A stretch of 64,000 bases of DNA from JABFRZ01 sp964631945 (GCA_964631945.1 CAZWAY010000001.1:68155-132154), one strand, 5' to 3'. Positions 27,906 to 37,418 are shown, counted from the stretch's first letter. Made by a program: numbers and translations. The notes: generated by a model not told the origin, from the letters alone.

Positions 27906-28393
27906 AGGCACCGGTCTCGAGCCTGTTCCTGATGCTCGTCTTCCTGCGCTGGCGACCGATCCCGTTCGCGCTGTGGTCGCTCGAGCTGCACCCGCTGGGG
28001 CTGGTGCTCGAGATCCTGTCCTTCGCGGGCTGGGCCCTGGCGCTGGTGGGGACGCTGCAGGTCGGCCACCTCGAACTGTTCGGGCTGGCCCAGGTGCTGG
28101 CGCACGCCAACGGGAAGAGCCTGGAGCCGACGCGCTTCGAGCTCCGCTTCCTGCACCGCTGGGTGCGCCATCCGATCTACTTCGGGGTCCTCGTGGCGCT
28201 GTGGTGCACGCCGGTGATGACCCTCGGGCATCTCCTGTTCGCCGCCATGGGCACGGCCTTGATCGTGCTCCAGGCGCGCCTGGAGGAGCGCGACCTCGTG
28301 CTCGAGCAGCGCTGGTACGGCGAGTACCAGGCGCGCGTCCCCATGTTGCTGCCGAGGACGAGTCCGCTCCCGCTGCGCAAGCGGGCCGGGTAG
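27906..28393 (+). pseudogene. 5'-truncated ICMT/NnrU-type membrane methyltransferase
   Basis: The frame, open from just after a TAG at 27905-27907, encodes an isoprenylcysteine-methyltransferase/NnrU-like C-terminal part: FLRWRPIP, HLELFGLAQV, FLHRWVRHPIYFGVLVALW, MTLGHLLFA and LEERDLVLEQRWYGEYQARVPMLLPR. The RHPxYxG and LEERDL motifs bind S-adenosylmethionine in this fold. Similar proteins are about 220-250 residues; here only about 160 are present, with the first one or two helices missing. The first ATG (27932) already lies inside the conserved region. It may be a broken gene or a shortened variant. Confidence 0.7.
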
Positions 28394-28397
28394 GCCC

Positions 28398-28781
28398 CTA
28401 CAGCTCGCTCTCGATCTTCTCCAGGATCAGCCCCGCGCGCCGGGCGTGTTCCTCGGTGTGGAACGTGCCGACCCGAACGGTCACGCGCGTCGTGTTGCCG
28501 GGGTGGCGTGCGACGCGGACCCAGAGGTCATCGAACTGCAACGTGCCGGAATCCAGCGCGTGCGCGGGCTCCTTCGGCAGCTCGTACTTCAGGCTGCGCA
28601 GGGCCTCGAGCGTGGCCTTCCAGGTCTTGTCGAAGGACGCGCCGAAGTCCTGCTCGAGCTCGTTCTTGTCGTAGTAGACGTAGCCGACGACGCTGGCGGC
28701 GCCCGCGACGCCCGCCATGGCGAGACAGCCGCTGCCGAGCGGCACGAAGCAAAGGATCGCGATCAGGCTCCACTTGCACAT
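28398..28781 (-). CDS. DUF3568 family lipoprotein
   Basis: 127 residues. The ATG at 28781 has AGGAGGAG upstream. The N-terminus MCKWSLIAILCFVPLGSGC ends in a good lipobox (LGSGC). The mature part, VVGYVYYDKNELEQDFGASF followed by TWKATLEALRSLKYEL, matches small DUF3568 lipoproteins. Periplasmic, membrane anchored; function unknown. Confidence 0.8.
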   Translation of the reverse strand: MCKWSLIAILCFVPLGSGCLAMAGVAGAASVVGYVYYDKNELEQDFGASFDKTWKATLEALRSLKYELPKEPAHALDSGTLQFDDLWVRVARHPGNTTRVTVRVGTFHTEEHARRAGLILEKIESEL

Positions 28782-28993
28782 GATTGTTCTGCTCCTCCTG
28801 GTCCGACTGGTCCGACTCGATCGTTCCGAAACGGGCTCTGGCCCCGCTGCGCCACTGGATCGGACGCGGAACACTCGCGGCGAGAGGGCATGTGCTTCCG
28901 AGCTGCACTCGCGTCAGGATCTTCCGACTCGGTATGCGAAGCTCTGGTGTCCGTGTCAGCGCCCGGTTCGAGCGCGGTGCACGAGCCCGAGGT

Positions 28994-30010
28994 TCAGCGC
29001 CAGCCGCACAGGCTGAAGATCCACCAGGTCAGCGCCGACACGCCCGCCGCGGCCGGGATCGTCAGCACCCAGGCCCACAGGACCTGCGTCGCCACGCCCC
29101 ACTTGACCGCGTGGAGTCCGCGCGTCGAGCCGACCCCGACGATGGCGCCCGTGATCGTGTGCGTGGTCGAGACCGGGATGCCGAGCCAGGTCGCGCCGTA
29201 GAGCGTGAGCGCTCCCGCGGTCTCGGCCGAGAAACCGTGCACGGGTTGCAGCTTGCAGATCTTCTGGCCCATCGTGCGCACGATGCGCCAACCGCCGAAG
29301 AGCGTGCCCAGCCCCATGGCCGCGTGACAGGCGATCACGACCCAGAAGGGCGGGACGGTCGCGTCGCTCGAGATGCGGCCCGAGGCGAGCAGCACGGCGA
29401 AGATGATGCCCATGGTCTTCTGCGCGTCGTTGCCGCCGTGCCCGAGGCTGTAGGCCGCGGCCGAGACGAGCTGCAGGCGCCGGAAGAGCTTGCTGACGCG
29501 GGTCGGCGACGAACGCCGGAAGGTCCAGTAGGTCGCGATCATCAGGACCCAGCCCATGACCAGGCCGAAGAGCGGCGCGAGGAAGATGAAGATGCCGATC
29601 TGCAGCAGGCCCCTCTCGTGCAGGCTGCCGAGGACCAGCGCGTCCGGGCCGGCGGCCACCAGCGCGGCGCCCGCGAAGCCGCCGACCAGGGCGTGGGACG
29701 AGCTCGAGGGCAGGCCCCACCACCAGGTCAGCAGGTCCCAGACGATGGCGCCGATGAGGCCCGCCGTCACCACCGCCAGCGTGGCGGCCTGCGGCTCGAT
29801 CGTGCCCTTGCCGATCGTGGTGGCGACGTGCAGCCCGAAGAAGAGGAAGGCGATGAAGTTGAAGAACGCGGCCCAGATCACGGCCCAGCGCGGCGAGAGC
29901 ACGCGCGTCGAGACGACCGTCGCGATCGAGTTCGCGGCGTCGTGGAAGCCGTTGACGTAATCGAAGGCCAGCGCCAGGGCGATGATCGACCAGACCAGCA
30001 GATCAGGCAT
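28994..30010 (-). CDS. Inorganic phosphate transporter, PiT family
   Basis: 338 residues with about ten hydrophobic helices. The two PiT signatures are present: YVNGFHDAANSIATVVSTR near the N-terminus and SLGHGGNDAQKTMGI in the middle. TTHTITGAIVGVGSTRG is the second half of the inverted repeat. It imports phosphate as a metal complex driven by a cation gradient. Its start overlaps the end of the upstream DUF47 gene by 8 bp, so the two are translationally coupled, the usual accessory/transporter pair. Confidence 0.93.
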   Translation of the reverse strand: MPDLLVWSIIALALAFDYVNGFHDAANSIATVVSTRVLSPRWAVIWAAFFNFIAFLFFGLHVATTIGKGTIEPQAATLAVVTAGLIGAIVWDLLTWWWGLPSSSSHALVGGFAGAALVAAGPDALVLGSLHERGLLQIGIFIFLAPLFGLVMGWVLMIATYWTFRRSSPTRVSKLFRRLQLVSAAAYSLGHGGNDAQKTMGIIFAVLLASGRISSDATVPPFWVVIACHAAMGLGTLFGGWRIVRTMGQKICKLQPVHGFSAETAGALTLYGATWLGIPVSTTHTITGAIVGVGSTRGLHAVKWGVATQVLWAWVLTIPAAAGVSALTWWIFSLCGWR

Positions 30011-30626
30011 TTTTGAGGACGATCCCCTCGATCACGTTGGCGACGTCCTCGCAGCGGTCGGTCGCCGACTCCAGGGCCTCGATGATCTGGATCCACTTGA
30101 TCGCCGTCATCGGGTCGGCCGAGTTCTCGCACAGCGCCGCCAGGGCGTGACGCTCGATGCGGTCGGCCTCGCTCTCCAGGCGGTGCACCTCGAGCACGCG
30201 CTGGCGCACGAGATCCGTGTTGCCGGTGTGGCGCAGCAGCGGCATCAGTCCGCAGAGCAGCGCGGTGGCGCGCACCAGACACTCGCCCAGCTGGCGCGAG
30301 TCGTCGATGGGCTTCTGGATCTTGAACAGCACCAGGCGGTCGGCCGCCGTGTCGACCAGGTCGAGCACGTCGTCCATGCGGCAGGCGAGCTCGTGGATGT
30401 CCTCCCGATCCAGGGGCGTGATGAAGGTGCGATTCAGGCGCTCGATGATCTGGTGCGTGAGCTCGTCCCCGACGTGCTCGAACTCCTTGATGCGCCGGGC
30501 ATGGCGCGGCGGATCATCGAAGCGCTCCAGCAACTCGACCAGGGCTTGCGTCGCCTCGTGGGCGTTCTGGGCCGCCTTCTCGAAGAGATCGAAAAAGGCC
30601 TGCTCCTTGGGGATGAGCTGGAACAT
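30003..30626 (-). CDS. DUF47 (PhoU-like) Pit accessory protein
   Basis: 207 residues, all-helical, with the family's FDLFEKAAQNAHEATQALVEL opening and DVLDLVDTAADRLVLF and VHRLESEADRIERHALAAL in the body. A GAGGA site precedes the ATG at 30626. DUF47 proteins are PhoU relatives that act with Pit-type transporters. It overlaps the transporter by 8 bp and diverges from the asparagine-synthase-like gene. Confidence 0.92.
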   Translation of the reverse strand: MFQLIPKEQAFFDLFEKAAQNAHEATQALVELLERFDDPPRHARRIKEFEHVGDELTHQIIERLNRTFITPLDREDIHELACRMDDVLDLVDTAADRLVLFKIQKPIDDSRQLGECLVRATALLCGLMPLLRHTGNTDLVRQRVLEVHRLESEADRIERHALAALCENSADPMTAIKWIQIIEALESATDRCEDVANVIEGIVLKNA

Positions 30627-30844
30627 GGGTCCTCGGGGTGCGGGCGCTGAGTCGGCGGGATCCTACGGGTTCCCAGCACTCGGCTCCACCCCGCGGGCCG
30701 GCCCGGGATCGCGCTCGCCGCCGTCCGCTCCGGTCCAAGCCGTGGCTCGATCGCTCCGTGATCCCTGACCGGACGAAGCGCCCGTCCGAGGCGCCCCGAA
30801 CACAGCGATCCGTGCTAGGTTTCTCCGCGGGAGGAAGGGCGCCG

Positions 30845-32158
30845 GTGGCCCGAGTGGGAGACGTGGGTCCGCGGACGGACATGACTCGACTCGAGCCCGA
30901 CGAACTCAGGAGCTTCCTCCACTACGGCTTCGTTCCCCGGGTGCCATCCGACCTGGGGTCGAAGCCCTGGTTCACGGCCGCGCCCGCGCTGCCAGCGGCA
31001 CGCGAGGCCGTCGACGAGCAGGCCCTGCTCTCGCGCGGAGCCGAGGCCTTCCGCGCCGCCTGCGCCGACACCCACGGCGAGCTGCACATCGTGCCCCTGA
31101 GCGGCGGGCTCGACTCGCGCCTGATCCTGGGCACGCTGCTGCAGCTGGGCCTCGGCCGCCGCATGCTCGCGGTCACCTTCGGCACCCCGGGGACCCTGGA
31201 CTTCGAGCTCGGCCGCGCGGTCGCACGCGCGGCGGGCGTGCGCCATGAAGCGCTCGACCTCGCGACGCTCGAGCTGAGCGCGGAAGGCCTGGCCGGTTCC
31301 GTCGGGCCGGAGCCGTACTGGGTCCCGGTGTTCGAGGCCCACTACAACGCCCAGGTCCCGCGTCGCTACGGCTCCGGTGCCGTGTACTGGAGCGGCATCA
31401 TGGCCAACACCCTGAATGGCTCGCGCTACTGGCCCGAGCGCGAGGGCTCCTGGGAGGACGTGCGCGCGCAGTTCGCCGCGAGCAACCGCCTGGTTCGCTC
31501 CGTCGACCTCTGTCCCGGCTTCCGCGCCGAGTCCGTGCTGCCGCGCGCGCCGCTCGTCACGGGCGCGCGCCTGACCCTGACGGAGCAGATCGCCCTGGGA
31601 GTGCGCTACCCCTCCTGGTACGAGCCGTGCCTGCTGACGCCGGGCTTCGAGTACCGCACGCCCTTTCGCCACCCGAACTGGGTGGAGTTCACCCTGTCCC
31701 TGCCCGGACACCTGCGCCGCGGAGAGCGCTTCTTCCGGCGTGTGGCTCGGCACATGTGCCCCGAGCTCATGCGGCTGCCGGCCAAGAACCAGCTCGGCCT
31801 CGCGCTCGACGCACCGCCCTGGCGAGTCACCCTGAAGCGCACCTGGCAACGCGCCGAGCGGCTGGCGCGGCGGACGTTCCCGCGGCTCGTCCCGGGGCCC
31901 CCGTGCCTCACCAACTACGTCGACTTCGACGGCCAGCTGCGCCGCGAGACCGCGCTGCGCGCAGTCGTGCAGCGCCTGCTCGTGGACCTCGAGCGTCGCG
32001 CGCTCGTGAGCTGGATCGACCTGCCGGCGCTGTGGAACAGCCACGTGGGCTGGCGCGCGAACCACGGCCAGGCGCTGGCCCTGCTCGCCTCGCTGGAGAT
32101 CCAGCTGCAGGTGCGCGAGGCGCCGGCGAGTCCCTTCGATGCTTCACGAGGCCCGTGA
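30845..32158 (+). CDS. Asparagine-synthase-like ATP-dependent amidotransferase domain
   Basis: 437 residues. The GTG at 30845 is chosen because GGAGGAAG lies seven bases upstream; the ATG at 30881 has no such site. LHYGFVP is the usual segment before the synthetase domain, and VPLSGGLDSRLILGTLL near residue 86 is the PP-loop that binds ATP. The N-terminal glutaminase domain of AsnB is missing. Such stand-alone domains often modify sugars, peptides or polysaccharides, but the substrate is not evident and no biosynthetic neighbours are seen. Confidence 0.8.
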   Translation: MARVGDVGPRTDMTRLEPDELRSFLHYGFVPRVPSDLGSKPWFTAAPALPAAREAVDEQALLSRGAEAFRAACADTHGELHIVPLSGGLDSRLILGTLLQLGLGRRMLAVTFGTPGTLDFELGRAVARAAGVRHEALDLATLELSAEGLAGSVGPEPYWVPVFEAHYNAQVPRRYGSGAVYWSGIMANTLNGSRYWPEREGSWEDVRAQFAASNRLVRSVDLCPGFRAESVLPRAPLVTGARLTLTEQIALGVRYPSWYEPCLLTPGFEYRTPFRHPNWVEFTLSLPGHLRRGERFFRRVARHMCPELMRLPAKNQLGLALDAPPWRVTLKRTWQRAERLARRTFPRLVPGPPCLTNYVDFDGQLRRETALRAVVQRLLVDLERRALVSWIDLPALWNSHVGWRANHGQALALLASLEIQLQVREAPASPFDASRGP

Positions 32159-32270
32159 CCTCCCGAGGCGTCTCATCCGCAGAGTTCCGGGTGACAAACG
32201 CGTAGCCCGGACGAGCTTCGCGCCCGCCAGGGTTATCCTCGTACGTCCGCACCCCCTAGCTCCCTTCCAC

Positions 32271-33956
32271 ATGCAACACCGCTCCTTCCTCCTCGCCGCC
32301 CTGACCTCGCTGTTCCTCTTCTCGGCCTGCGGTGGCGGCGGAGGCGGCGGGAGCGGCGCGACGGCCGACGTGTTGATCGGCGACGCGCCGCGCGACGACC
32401 TGCTGTCCTTCTCGGCGGTGATCCAGTCGGTGCGGTTGCAGCGCGATGACCTGAGCTTCACCAGCGACCTGGTCGGCACGGTCGAGGTCGAGTTCCTCGG
32501 TCTGAACGGCGCGCTCGCCTTCCTCGTCAAGGGCCGCATCCCGGCCGGGACCTACGTGGCGGTCGAGATCGGCTTCGTCCCGGGGCAGTACCGTGCCCGG
32601 GCCGACGACAGCTCGCCGGTCACGATCGTGGCCGCGCAGGACACCTACCTGGCGGCCCTGGCGGCGCCGCTCGTCGTGGTCGCCGGCCAGTACGTGCGCT
32701 TCTCGGTCGACCTCGACCTCCTGAACTCCCTCAGCGGCGTGGTCGCGAACGGCTCGATCGACTTCAGCCCGGGCGGTTCGTGCCACTCGAGCGACGGTTC
32801 GGACGATGCGCTGATCGACGAGCTCAAGGGCAAGGTCGTGAGCTCGAGCCAGGTCGACGGCACGGTGCTCGTGGACGGCTTCATCAACGACCCGCCCGTC
32901 TCCGTCGGGCGCGTCAGCGTGCACGTGGATGGCAGCGCGGTGCTGCTCGACAACGACAACCAGGTGCTGACGCTGGCGGCCTTCTTCGCGGCGCTCGTGC
33001 CCAACGTCACGCGCCTCGAGGTGCACGGCAACCTGAGCACGGGCGGTCGAGTCGAGGCCACGCGCATCGAGATCGAGGACGCGACCGGCTCGGGCGGCGA
33101 CGCCATCGTACGCATCCGCGGGATCGTCACCGCGCTCGCGCCGCCGGAGCTGTCGCTGCAGGTCGCGCAGATCAAGGACGGCGCGAGCGTGGCCGAGCCC
33201 GTGCTCGCGACGCTGCCGGACCCGGACGTGATCCAGGTGGCCTTCGGCGCGGGCACGACCTTCAAGTTCGACTCGGGCGCGCTCACGAACGCGGGTTCGC
33301 TCGCGATCGGGCAGGAGGTGAAGGTGCGCTTCAGCGACTTCGTCGCGCCGCCCTTCCCGGCCAGCGAGATCGAGATCGACGACACGCCGGGCTTCCACGG
33401 CACGCTGACGGGCGTCGGCCCGCGCACGGAGACGCTGACCGTGCACCTCGATGCGAGCGACCCGGCCGTGCGCGAGGGGCTCGTCGCCAGCGCGAGCACC
33501 GAGGTGCGCGTGACCCTGGGCGCCGCGGCGCTGGTGCTCGGCGTGCCGGCTGCGCCGCACCTGGCCCTGCCCGAGCTCGTCGCGGGCCTCGAGCTCGAAC
33601 TCCATGGCCGGCTCTCCGGTCCGCCCTCCGCGCCGGTGATCGCCGCCGAGCGCGTGCTCCTGCGCCCCGGCTACCTGCGCCACTCGCTGCTCACCAACGT
33701 CGCCGCCGGCGGCGGCAACCTGGTGGTCGACGGGGGCGAGCACGTCGACTCCTTCGGCACCACCGTCAAGCCCGGCCCGCTGCAGGTCTGGCTCGAGGAC
33801 GGCTGCACCTTCACGGGCGACGTGGGCTCGCGCGCGGAGTTCGAGGCGCTCTTCGGCGGACAGGCCTCGGGTCGCGCCCAGCTCGACGTGCTCGGCCTGG
33901 GCAACGGCTACGAGAACGAGGTGCGCGCCTTCGCGCTGCGCGTGACGCGGCTGTAG
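32271..33956 (+). CDS. DUF4382/DUF5666 lipoprotein
   Basis: 561 residues. The ATG at 32271 gives MQHRSFLLAALTSLFLFSAC followed by a run of Gly, a typical lipoprotein signal with spacer. Residues about 30-160 resemble DUF4382 (VLIGDAPRDDLLSFSAVIQSV). The rest is repeated beta modules like DUF5666 (VTRLEVHGNLSTGGRVEATR, VEGLELELHG-type strands). Probably an exposed binding lipoprotein; no enzyme motif seen. Confidence 0.75.
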   Translation: MQHRSFLLAALTSLFLFSACGGGGGGGSGATADVLIGDAPRDDLLSFSAVIQSVRLQRDDLSFTSDLVGTVEVEFLGLNGALAFLVKGRIPAGTYVAVEIGFVPGQYRARADDSSPVTIVAAQDTYLAALAAPLVVVAGQYVRFSVDLDLLNSLSGVVANGSIDFSPGGSCHSSDGSDDALIDELKGKVVSSSQVDGTVLVDGFINDPPVSVGRVSVHVDGSAVLLDNDNQVLTLAAFFAALVPNVTRLEVHGNLSTGGRVEATRIEIEDATGSGGDAIVRIRGIVTALAPPELSLQVAQIKDGASVAEPVLATLPDPDVIQVAFGAGTTFKFDSGALTNAGSLAIGQEVKVRFSDFVAPPFPASEIEIDDTPGFHGTLTGVGPRTETLTVHLDASDPAVREGLVASASTEVRVTLGAAALVLGVPAAPHLALPELVAGLELELHGRLSGPPSAPVIAAERVLLRPGYLRHSLLTNVAAGGGNLVVDGGEHVDSFGTTVKPGPLQVWLEDGCTFTGDVGSRAEFEALFGGQASGRAQLDVLGLGNGYENEVRAFALRVTRL

Positions 33957-34070
33957 CGGCACCGAGCGCGACGACATGGCCGCCCCTCAGGCTCGCGGGC
34001 CTCTCTGGCCGATCTGAGGCACGTCGAGCGGTCGCCAGCGTCCGTGGCGTGGCCGCCGCTGGCTCCACCC

Positions 34071-34514
34071 ATGGGGAATCGATTCGAACGACTCGGCTCC
34101 TGGTCGTGCGCACTCCTCTTCGTCGCCATGATCGCCCAGGCCCTGTCCGGCTGGAGCCCCTGGGCTGCCGGGGCGTTCCTCGCGTCGGCCGCGGTCGGGC
34201 TCGCTGCCGTCTGGCTCACCGGGCGTCGCCGGCGCGCGCTCGGCTACTGGGTCGAGTACCTGTCGCCTGCGCAGGTGCGCGGCGAAGCCGGGGCATTCTG
34301 CGTCGTCTACCATGAGCGCGGGCTCAGCCTGTGGCTCTCCGGGCGCGAGCTCTCGCCCCCGGCGAGGTGGAAGCTGCGGGTGCCGGACGCGGCGGGGTGG
34401 CGGCGCGAGACAGCCGAGTGGGCGCACGACCGCCGGGACGAGATCCTGGAGCGCGTCCGGGCCAATGCCATCGTCGCGAGGCGCTGTGAGCTCGAGGAAG
34501 CCAGCGCGGCCTGA
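34071..34514 (+). CDS. Hypothetical two-helix membrane protein
   Basis: 147 residues with two adjacent hydrophobic helices (CALLFVAMIAQALSGW and AAGAFLASAAVGLAAVW), then a soluble, positively charged domain (LGYWVEYLSPAQVRGEAG). It is not recognised. The start at 34071 (MGNRFERLG) is chosen over a GTG nine codons earlier because it avoids a Pro-rich extension; no convincing ribosome binding site favours either. Confidence 0.6.
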   Translation: MGNRFERLGSWSCALLFVAMIAQALSGWSPWAAGAFLASAAVGLAAVWLTGRRRRALGYWVEYLSPAQVRGEAGAFCVVYHERGLSLWLSGRELSPPARWKLRVPDAAGWRRETAEWAHDRRDEILERVRANAIVARRCELEEASAA

Positions 34515-34725
34515 GGCCTCGTCGAGCCCCCGGCCCGGCGAAGTCGCTGCAGGTGTGACCGCCTCGGACGACGGGCACTACCCCTGGACGGCGCATCGGC
34601 CGTGCACGGGCGCGTGGCCGAGGCTGGCGCCGACCGCGGGGATCCCGGATCGGCCCGCCGGCCGGCGACCGATTCGCTAGTCTGGGACCCGTCCGGGCTC
34701 ACGCCCCTTGCAGAGGAGTTCTTCG

Positions 34726-35703
34726 ATGAAACAGCGGACCCTCCTGGTTCCGACGCTCACGACCCTGCTCTTGGCCTGGTTGTCGTCGAGCTCGGACGCG
34801 ATGTGATGACGAGGCGGCTCCTCCGGTCGCGGAGGAGGAGGCGGCTCCGTGGGAGCCCCTAGCGGCGGTACGGGATCCGGCGCACCGAGTGCGCGTGGCC
34901 CTGGAGCGAACCCTGCGGCCCCCGGGGCCCCGACCGGACCGGCTGTGCCCGGGACTCCGGCGACGGGCGCCCAGGGCTCCGGCCTGATGCCGAAGACGCG
35001 CGGCCCGACGAGCCGCGAGACCCTGAGGATCCACTGGGAGCACGCCACCGCGCCCGGCTCGGCGGCGAACGCTGCCGATGGGCGCACGGCCGCCGTGCTG
35101 CAGCGCAGCGCGCTGTCGCCCGACGAAGCCATGGCGGCCCTGCGCGGCGAGGATCGGCGTCCGCTGCTGGTGCTGCGCGAATGCCTGCAGTGCTCGGGCA
35201 CCGAGGACGCGCTCATGAGCAGCAAGGAGGACAACGAACGCACCTACCTGCTCACGCGCTGGTTCCATTGCGTCAAGCTCTCGCCGGACGTGCTCGAGGC
35301 GGACCATCCGTTCCGCAACCTGTTCCCCGGCGACAAGCCCGCGCACCTGTTCCTCGCCAACTGGGACGGGAGCGGACGTCACGACCTCGAGGGCGAGCAC
35401 TCCCGGCGCGAGCTGTGGGGCGCGATGGAGAAGGCCATCGCGGCCAACTACCGGCTGGAGCACGAGCCCGCGCTGCGCGAGCTGACGAAGCGTCTGGACT
35501 CGCTCGACGAGCTCGACTCGGCGATCGCGGACAAGGAAACGCGCTTCGAGCTGGCGGTCGCCGCGGGCGAACGACCGGCCAAGGTCGAGAAGCTGCGCGC
35601 CTCCTTGGACGAGGACCGCAAGCGACGGAGCGAGATCCTGGCGCAGGCCGTGCGTCTCTCGCAGCTGGAGCTGACCCCGATCGAGCCCGCGCCGGCCCGC
35701 TGA
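34726..35703 (+). CDS. Secreted CxxC protein; leader separated by in-frame UGA-UGA (candidate selenoprotein)
   Basis: The ATG at 34726 has AGAGGAG seven bases upstream and encodes a signal-peptide-like MKQRTLLVPTLTTLLLAWLS. After 26 codons come two consecutive UGA codons (34804-34809), then the same frame stays open for 298 more codons. It starts Gly/Pro-rich (residues about 29-85), then has LLVLRECLQCSGTEDALM with a thioredoxin-like CxxC, and a Glu/Lys-rich helical end. A second possible start, GTG 34849, has a GGAGGAGG run upstream but gives an unsecreted, low-complexity N-terminus. Selenocysteine insertion, mutation, or a separate 26-residue leader peptide are all possible. It overlaps the next gene by 1 bp (TGATG). 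Confidence 0.55.
34818..34837 (+). promoter_or_regulatory. SECIS-like hairpin after UGA-UGA
   Basis: A perfect 8-bp stem (34818-34825 with 34830-34837) closes a GTCG loop at 34826-34829. The loop starts 16 nt after the second UGA and 19 nt after the first. Bacterial SECIS elements usually have a stem of this size, an apical loop 16-37 nt after the UGA, and G in the first two loop positions. The same bases encode Ser/Gly-rich sequence, so the pairing could be coincidental. Confidence 0.4.
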
Positions 35704-36851
35704 TGCCCGCGCGCATCGGCGCGATCGCCCTGGTGCTGCTCGTGCTCGGACACGTTCCGGGCGCGGCAGCCCAGGGCAAGCCGCCCGAGCCGCCGCCCGA
35801 GATCGATCCCTACACCAAGGGCGTCCCAGAACGCCTCGAGCAGGCGGGCTATCGCTCGTTCGGCCCGTTCCTGTTCGGGAAGGAACCGAGCGACACCGTC
35901 CGCGCGCGGCTCGGTGGCCTGCCCATCCTGTGGGTCGAGACCGCGCACTTCCGCCTGGGCTCGACGCTCGCGGAGTACCTGCCGCAGCCGGAGGAGACCG
36001 AGCAGCTGCGCGGCGAGCTGGCGCGCCTGCGCGAGCGCGTGCCGGGCGTGCCGGCGAAGGCCAGGCGCCTGGATCCGTGGCTGCGGCTGCACCTCTATGC
36101 GCAGCGCCTGGAAGAGCTGCACGCCGCGGTCGCGCAGCGCCTCGGGCTGACGCTCGCGCCCGGCGGCGCGGGCGCCAAGGGTCCGGGCCCGAGCCTGGGC
36201 TTGCGCGAGAAGTTCAGCGTGCTCCTCGCCCAGAAGGAGAGCACGCTGGCGCGCTTCACGCGCGAGTACGTCGGCAGCGAGCAGCCCGGCTCGTGCTTCC
36301 ACCACTTCCGCGAGCAGGACACGCTCTTCTTCGGGATCAGCGAGGAGAGCCTGAAGCTCTTCGACTCGGACCTGCACTTCGCCGTCGCGCACGGCGTCAC
36401 GCAGCTCCTGGTGCTCAGCCTGGACGGGTTCGCGCGCCTGCCGCCCGACTGGTGGCTGCAGGGGCTCGCGCTGTGGTTCGCGCGCGAGCGTCAGCCGCGC
36501 AGCCTGATCTACGCGCGTCCCGGCGGCGAGGTGCAACCCGGCGAGCGCCTGACGGACTGGGAGCCGATCGTGCGCGGTCGCGTGGAGTACTCGGCCACCA
36601 TGGGCTGGGCGGACATGCTCGCGCGCCCGAGCTGGCGCGAGCAGGCCTTCGGCGACAACGTCGTGCTGTGGTCGCGCATCGACTTCCTGCTGCGCGAGGA
36701 CCTGGCCCGCGGGCTCGTGCCCCTGCTGCACGGGCCGCCGGGACCGCTCTCCGACAGCGCCACGGCCCTGGCGCGCGTCTCGGGAGGCGACCTCGAAGCC
36801 CTCGAGCGCCGCTGGTGCGCGTGGGTCCGCGCGCACTATCGCGCGAAGTGA
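35703..36851 (+). CDS. Secreted protein, degenerate peptidase_MA-like
   Basis: 382 residues with signal peptide MPARIGAIALVLLVLGHVPGAAAQ. The ATG overlaps the preceding stop by one base, so it is coupled to the CxxC protein. The segment DLHFAVAHGVTQLLVLSLDGF, then LPPDWWLQGLALWFARE, has the layout of secreted gluzincin-like (peptidase MA) proteins, where HExxH is followed by LPxWLxEGLA. Here HExxH reads AHGVTQ, so zinc catalysis is unlikely. The family link is inference. Confidence 0.65.
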   Translation: MPARIGAIALVLLVLGHVPGAAAQGKPPEPPPEIDPYTKGVPERLEQAGYRSFGPFLFGKEPSDTVRARLGGLPILWVETAHFRLGSTLAEYLPQPEETEQLRGELARLRERVPGVPAKARRLDPWLRLHLYAQRLEELHAAVAQRLGLTLAPGGAGAKGPGPSLGLREKFSVLLAQKESTLARFTREYVGSEQPGSCFHHFREQDTLFFGISEESLKLFDSDLHFAVAHGVTQLLVLSLDGFARLPPDWWLQGLALWFARERQPRSLIYARPGGEVQPGERLTDWEPIVRGRVEYSATMGWADMLARPSWREQAFGDNVVLWSRIDFLLREDLARGLVPLLHGPPGPLSDSATALARVSGGDLEALERRWCAWVRAHYRAK

Positions 36852-36946
36852 GCCCGGAGCAGCGCAAGAGCGCCCAGGCCGAATCCCCCTTGTCGGGCAG
36901 CCGTGACCCGGCCGACCGACCGTGCGGGTCCCTACTAGAGCGCAGC

Positions 36947-37375
36947 CTAGCGATCGCGCTCCCCGAGCACGGTCACGCTGACGCGGCGCTCGTGGGGCCG
37001 GTGGCGGTGCTCGTAGAGGTAGAGCCCCTGCCAGGTGCCGAGGTCCAGGCGTCCGTCGCGCACCGGCAGGACCAGCGAGGTCTGGGTCAGAGCGCTGCGC
37101 ACGTGGGCGGGCATGTCGTCCGGGCCCTCGGCCGTGTGCTCGAACAGCGGATCCCCGTCCGGCACGGCGCGCGCGAGCCAGGCCTCGAGGTCGCGCCGCA
37201 CGGCGGGATCGGCGTTCTCGCACACGAGCAAGGCCGCGCTGGTGTGATGCACGAACACGGTCGCCACGCCGCGCGTCATGCCCGCCGCCGCCACGATCGC
37301 GTCGACCTCGCGCGTGAGCTCGAAGGTCCCGCGGCCCCGGGTGGTGAGCCGGATAGAATCCTGGTGCACGGGCAC
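36947..37375 (-). CDS. yjbQ: YjbQ family protein (UPF0047)
   Basis: 142 residues beginning at a GTG at 37375. It matches YjbQ throughout: VFVHHTSAALLVCENADPAV, LEHTAEGPDDMPAHV-type block (FEHTAEGPDDMPAHVRSAL) and LGTWQGLYLYEHR near the end. The family forms small trimers; some members have thiamin phosphate synthase activity. It lies just downstream of the aldolase gene on the same strand (43-bp gap), but a shared function is not evident. Confidence 0.9.
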   Translation of the reverse strand: MPVHQDSIRLTTRGRGTFELTREVDAIVAAAGMTRGVATVFVHHTSAALLVCENADPAVRRDLEAWLARAVPDGDPLFEHTAEGPDDMPAHVRSALTQTSLVLPVRDGRLDLGTWQGLYLYEHRHRPHERRVSVTVLGERDR

Positions 37376-37418
37376 GCCGCGAGCGTAACCGACGGCGCTG
37401 GTCGCAGCGCTGCGCGGC

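Noticed and set aside
27780..27931. Frameshifted N-terminus of the methyltransferase
   Set aside because: The other frames upstream do not show the expected hydrophobic helices; the stop is TAG, not UGA.
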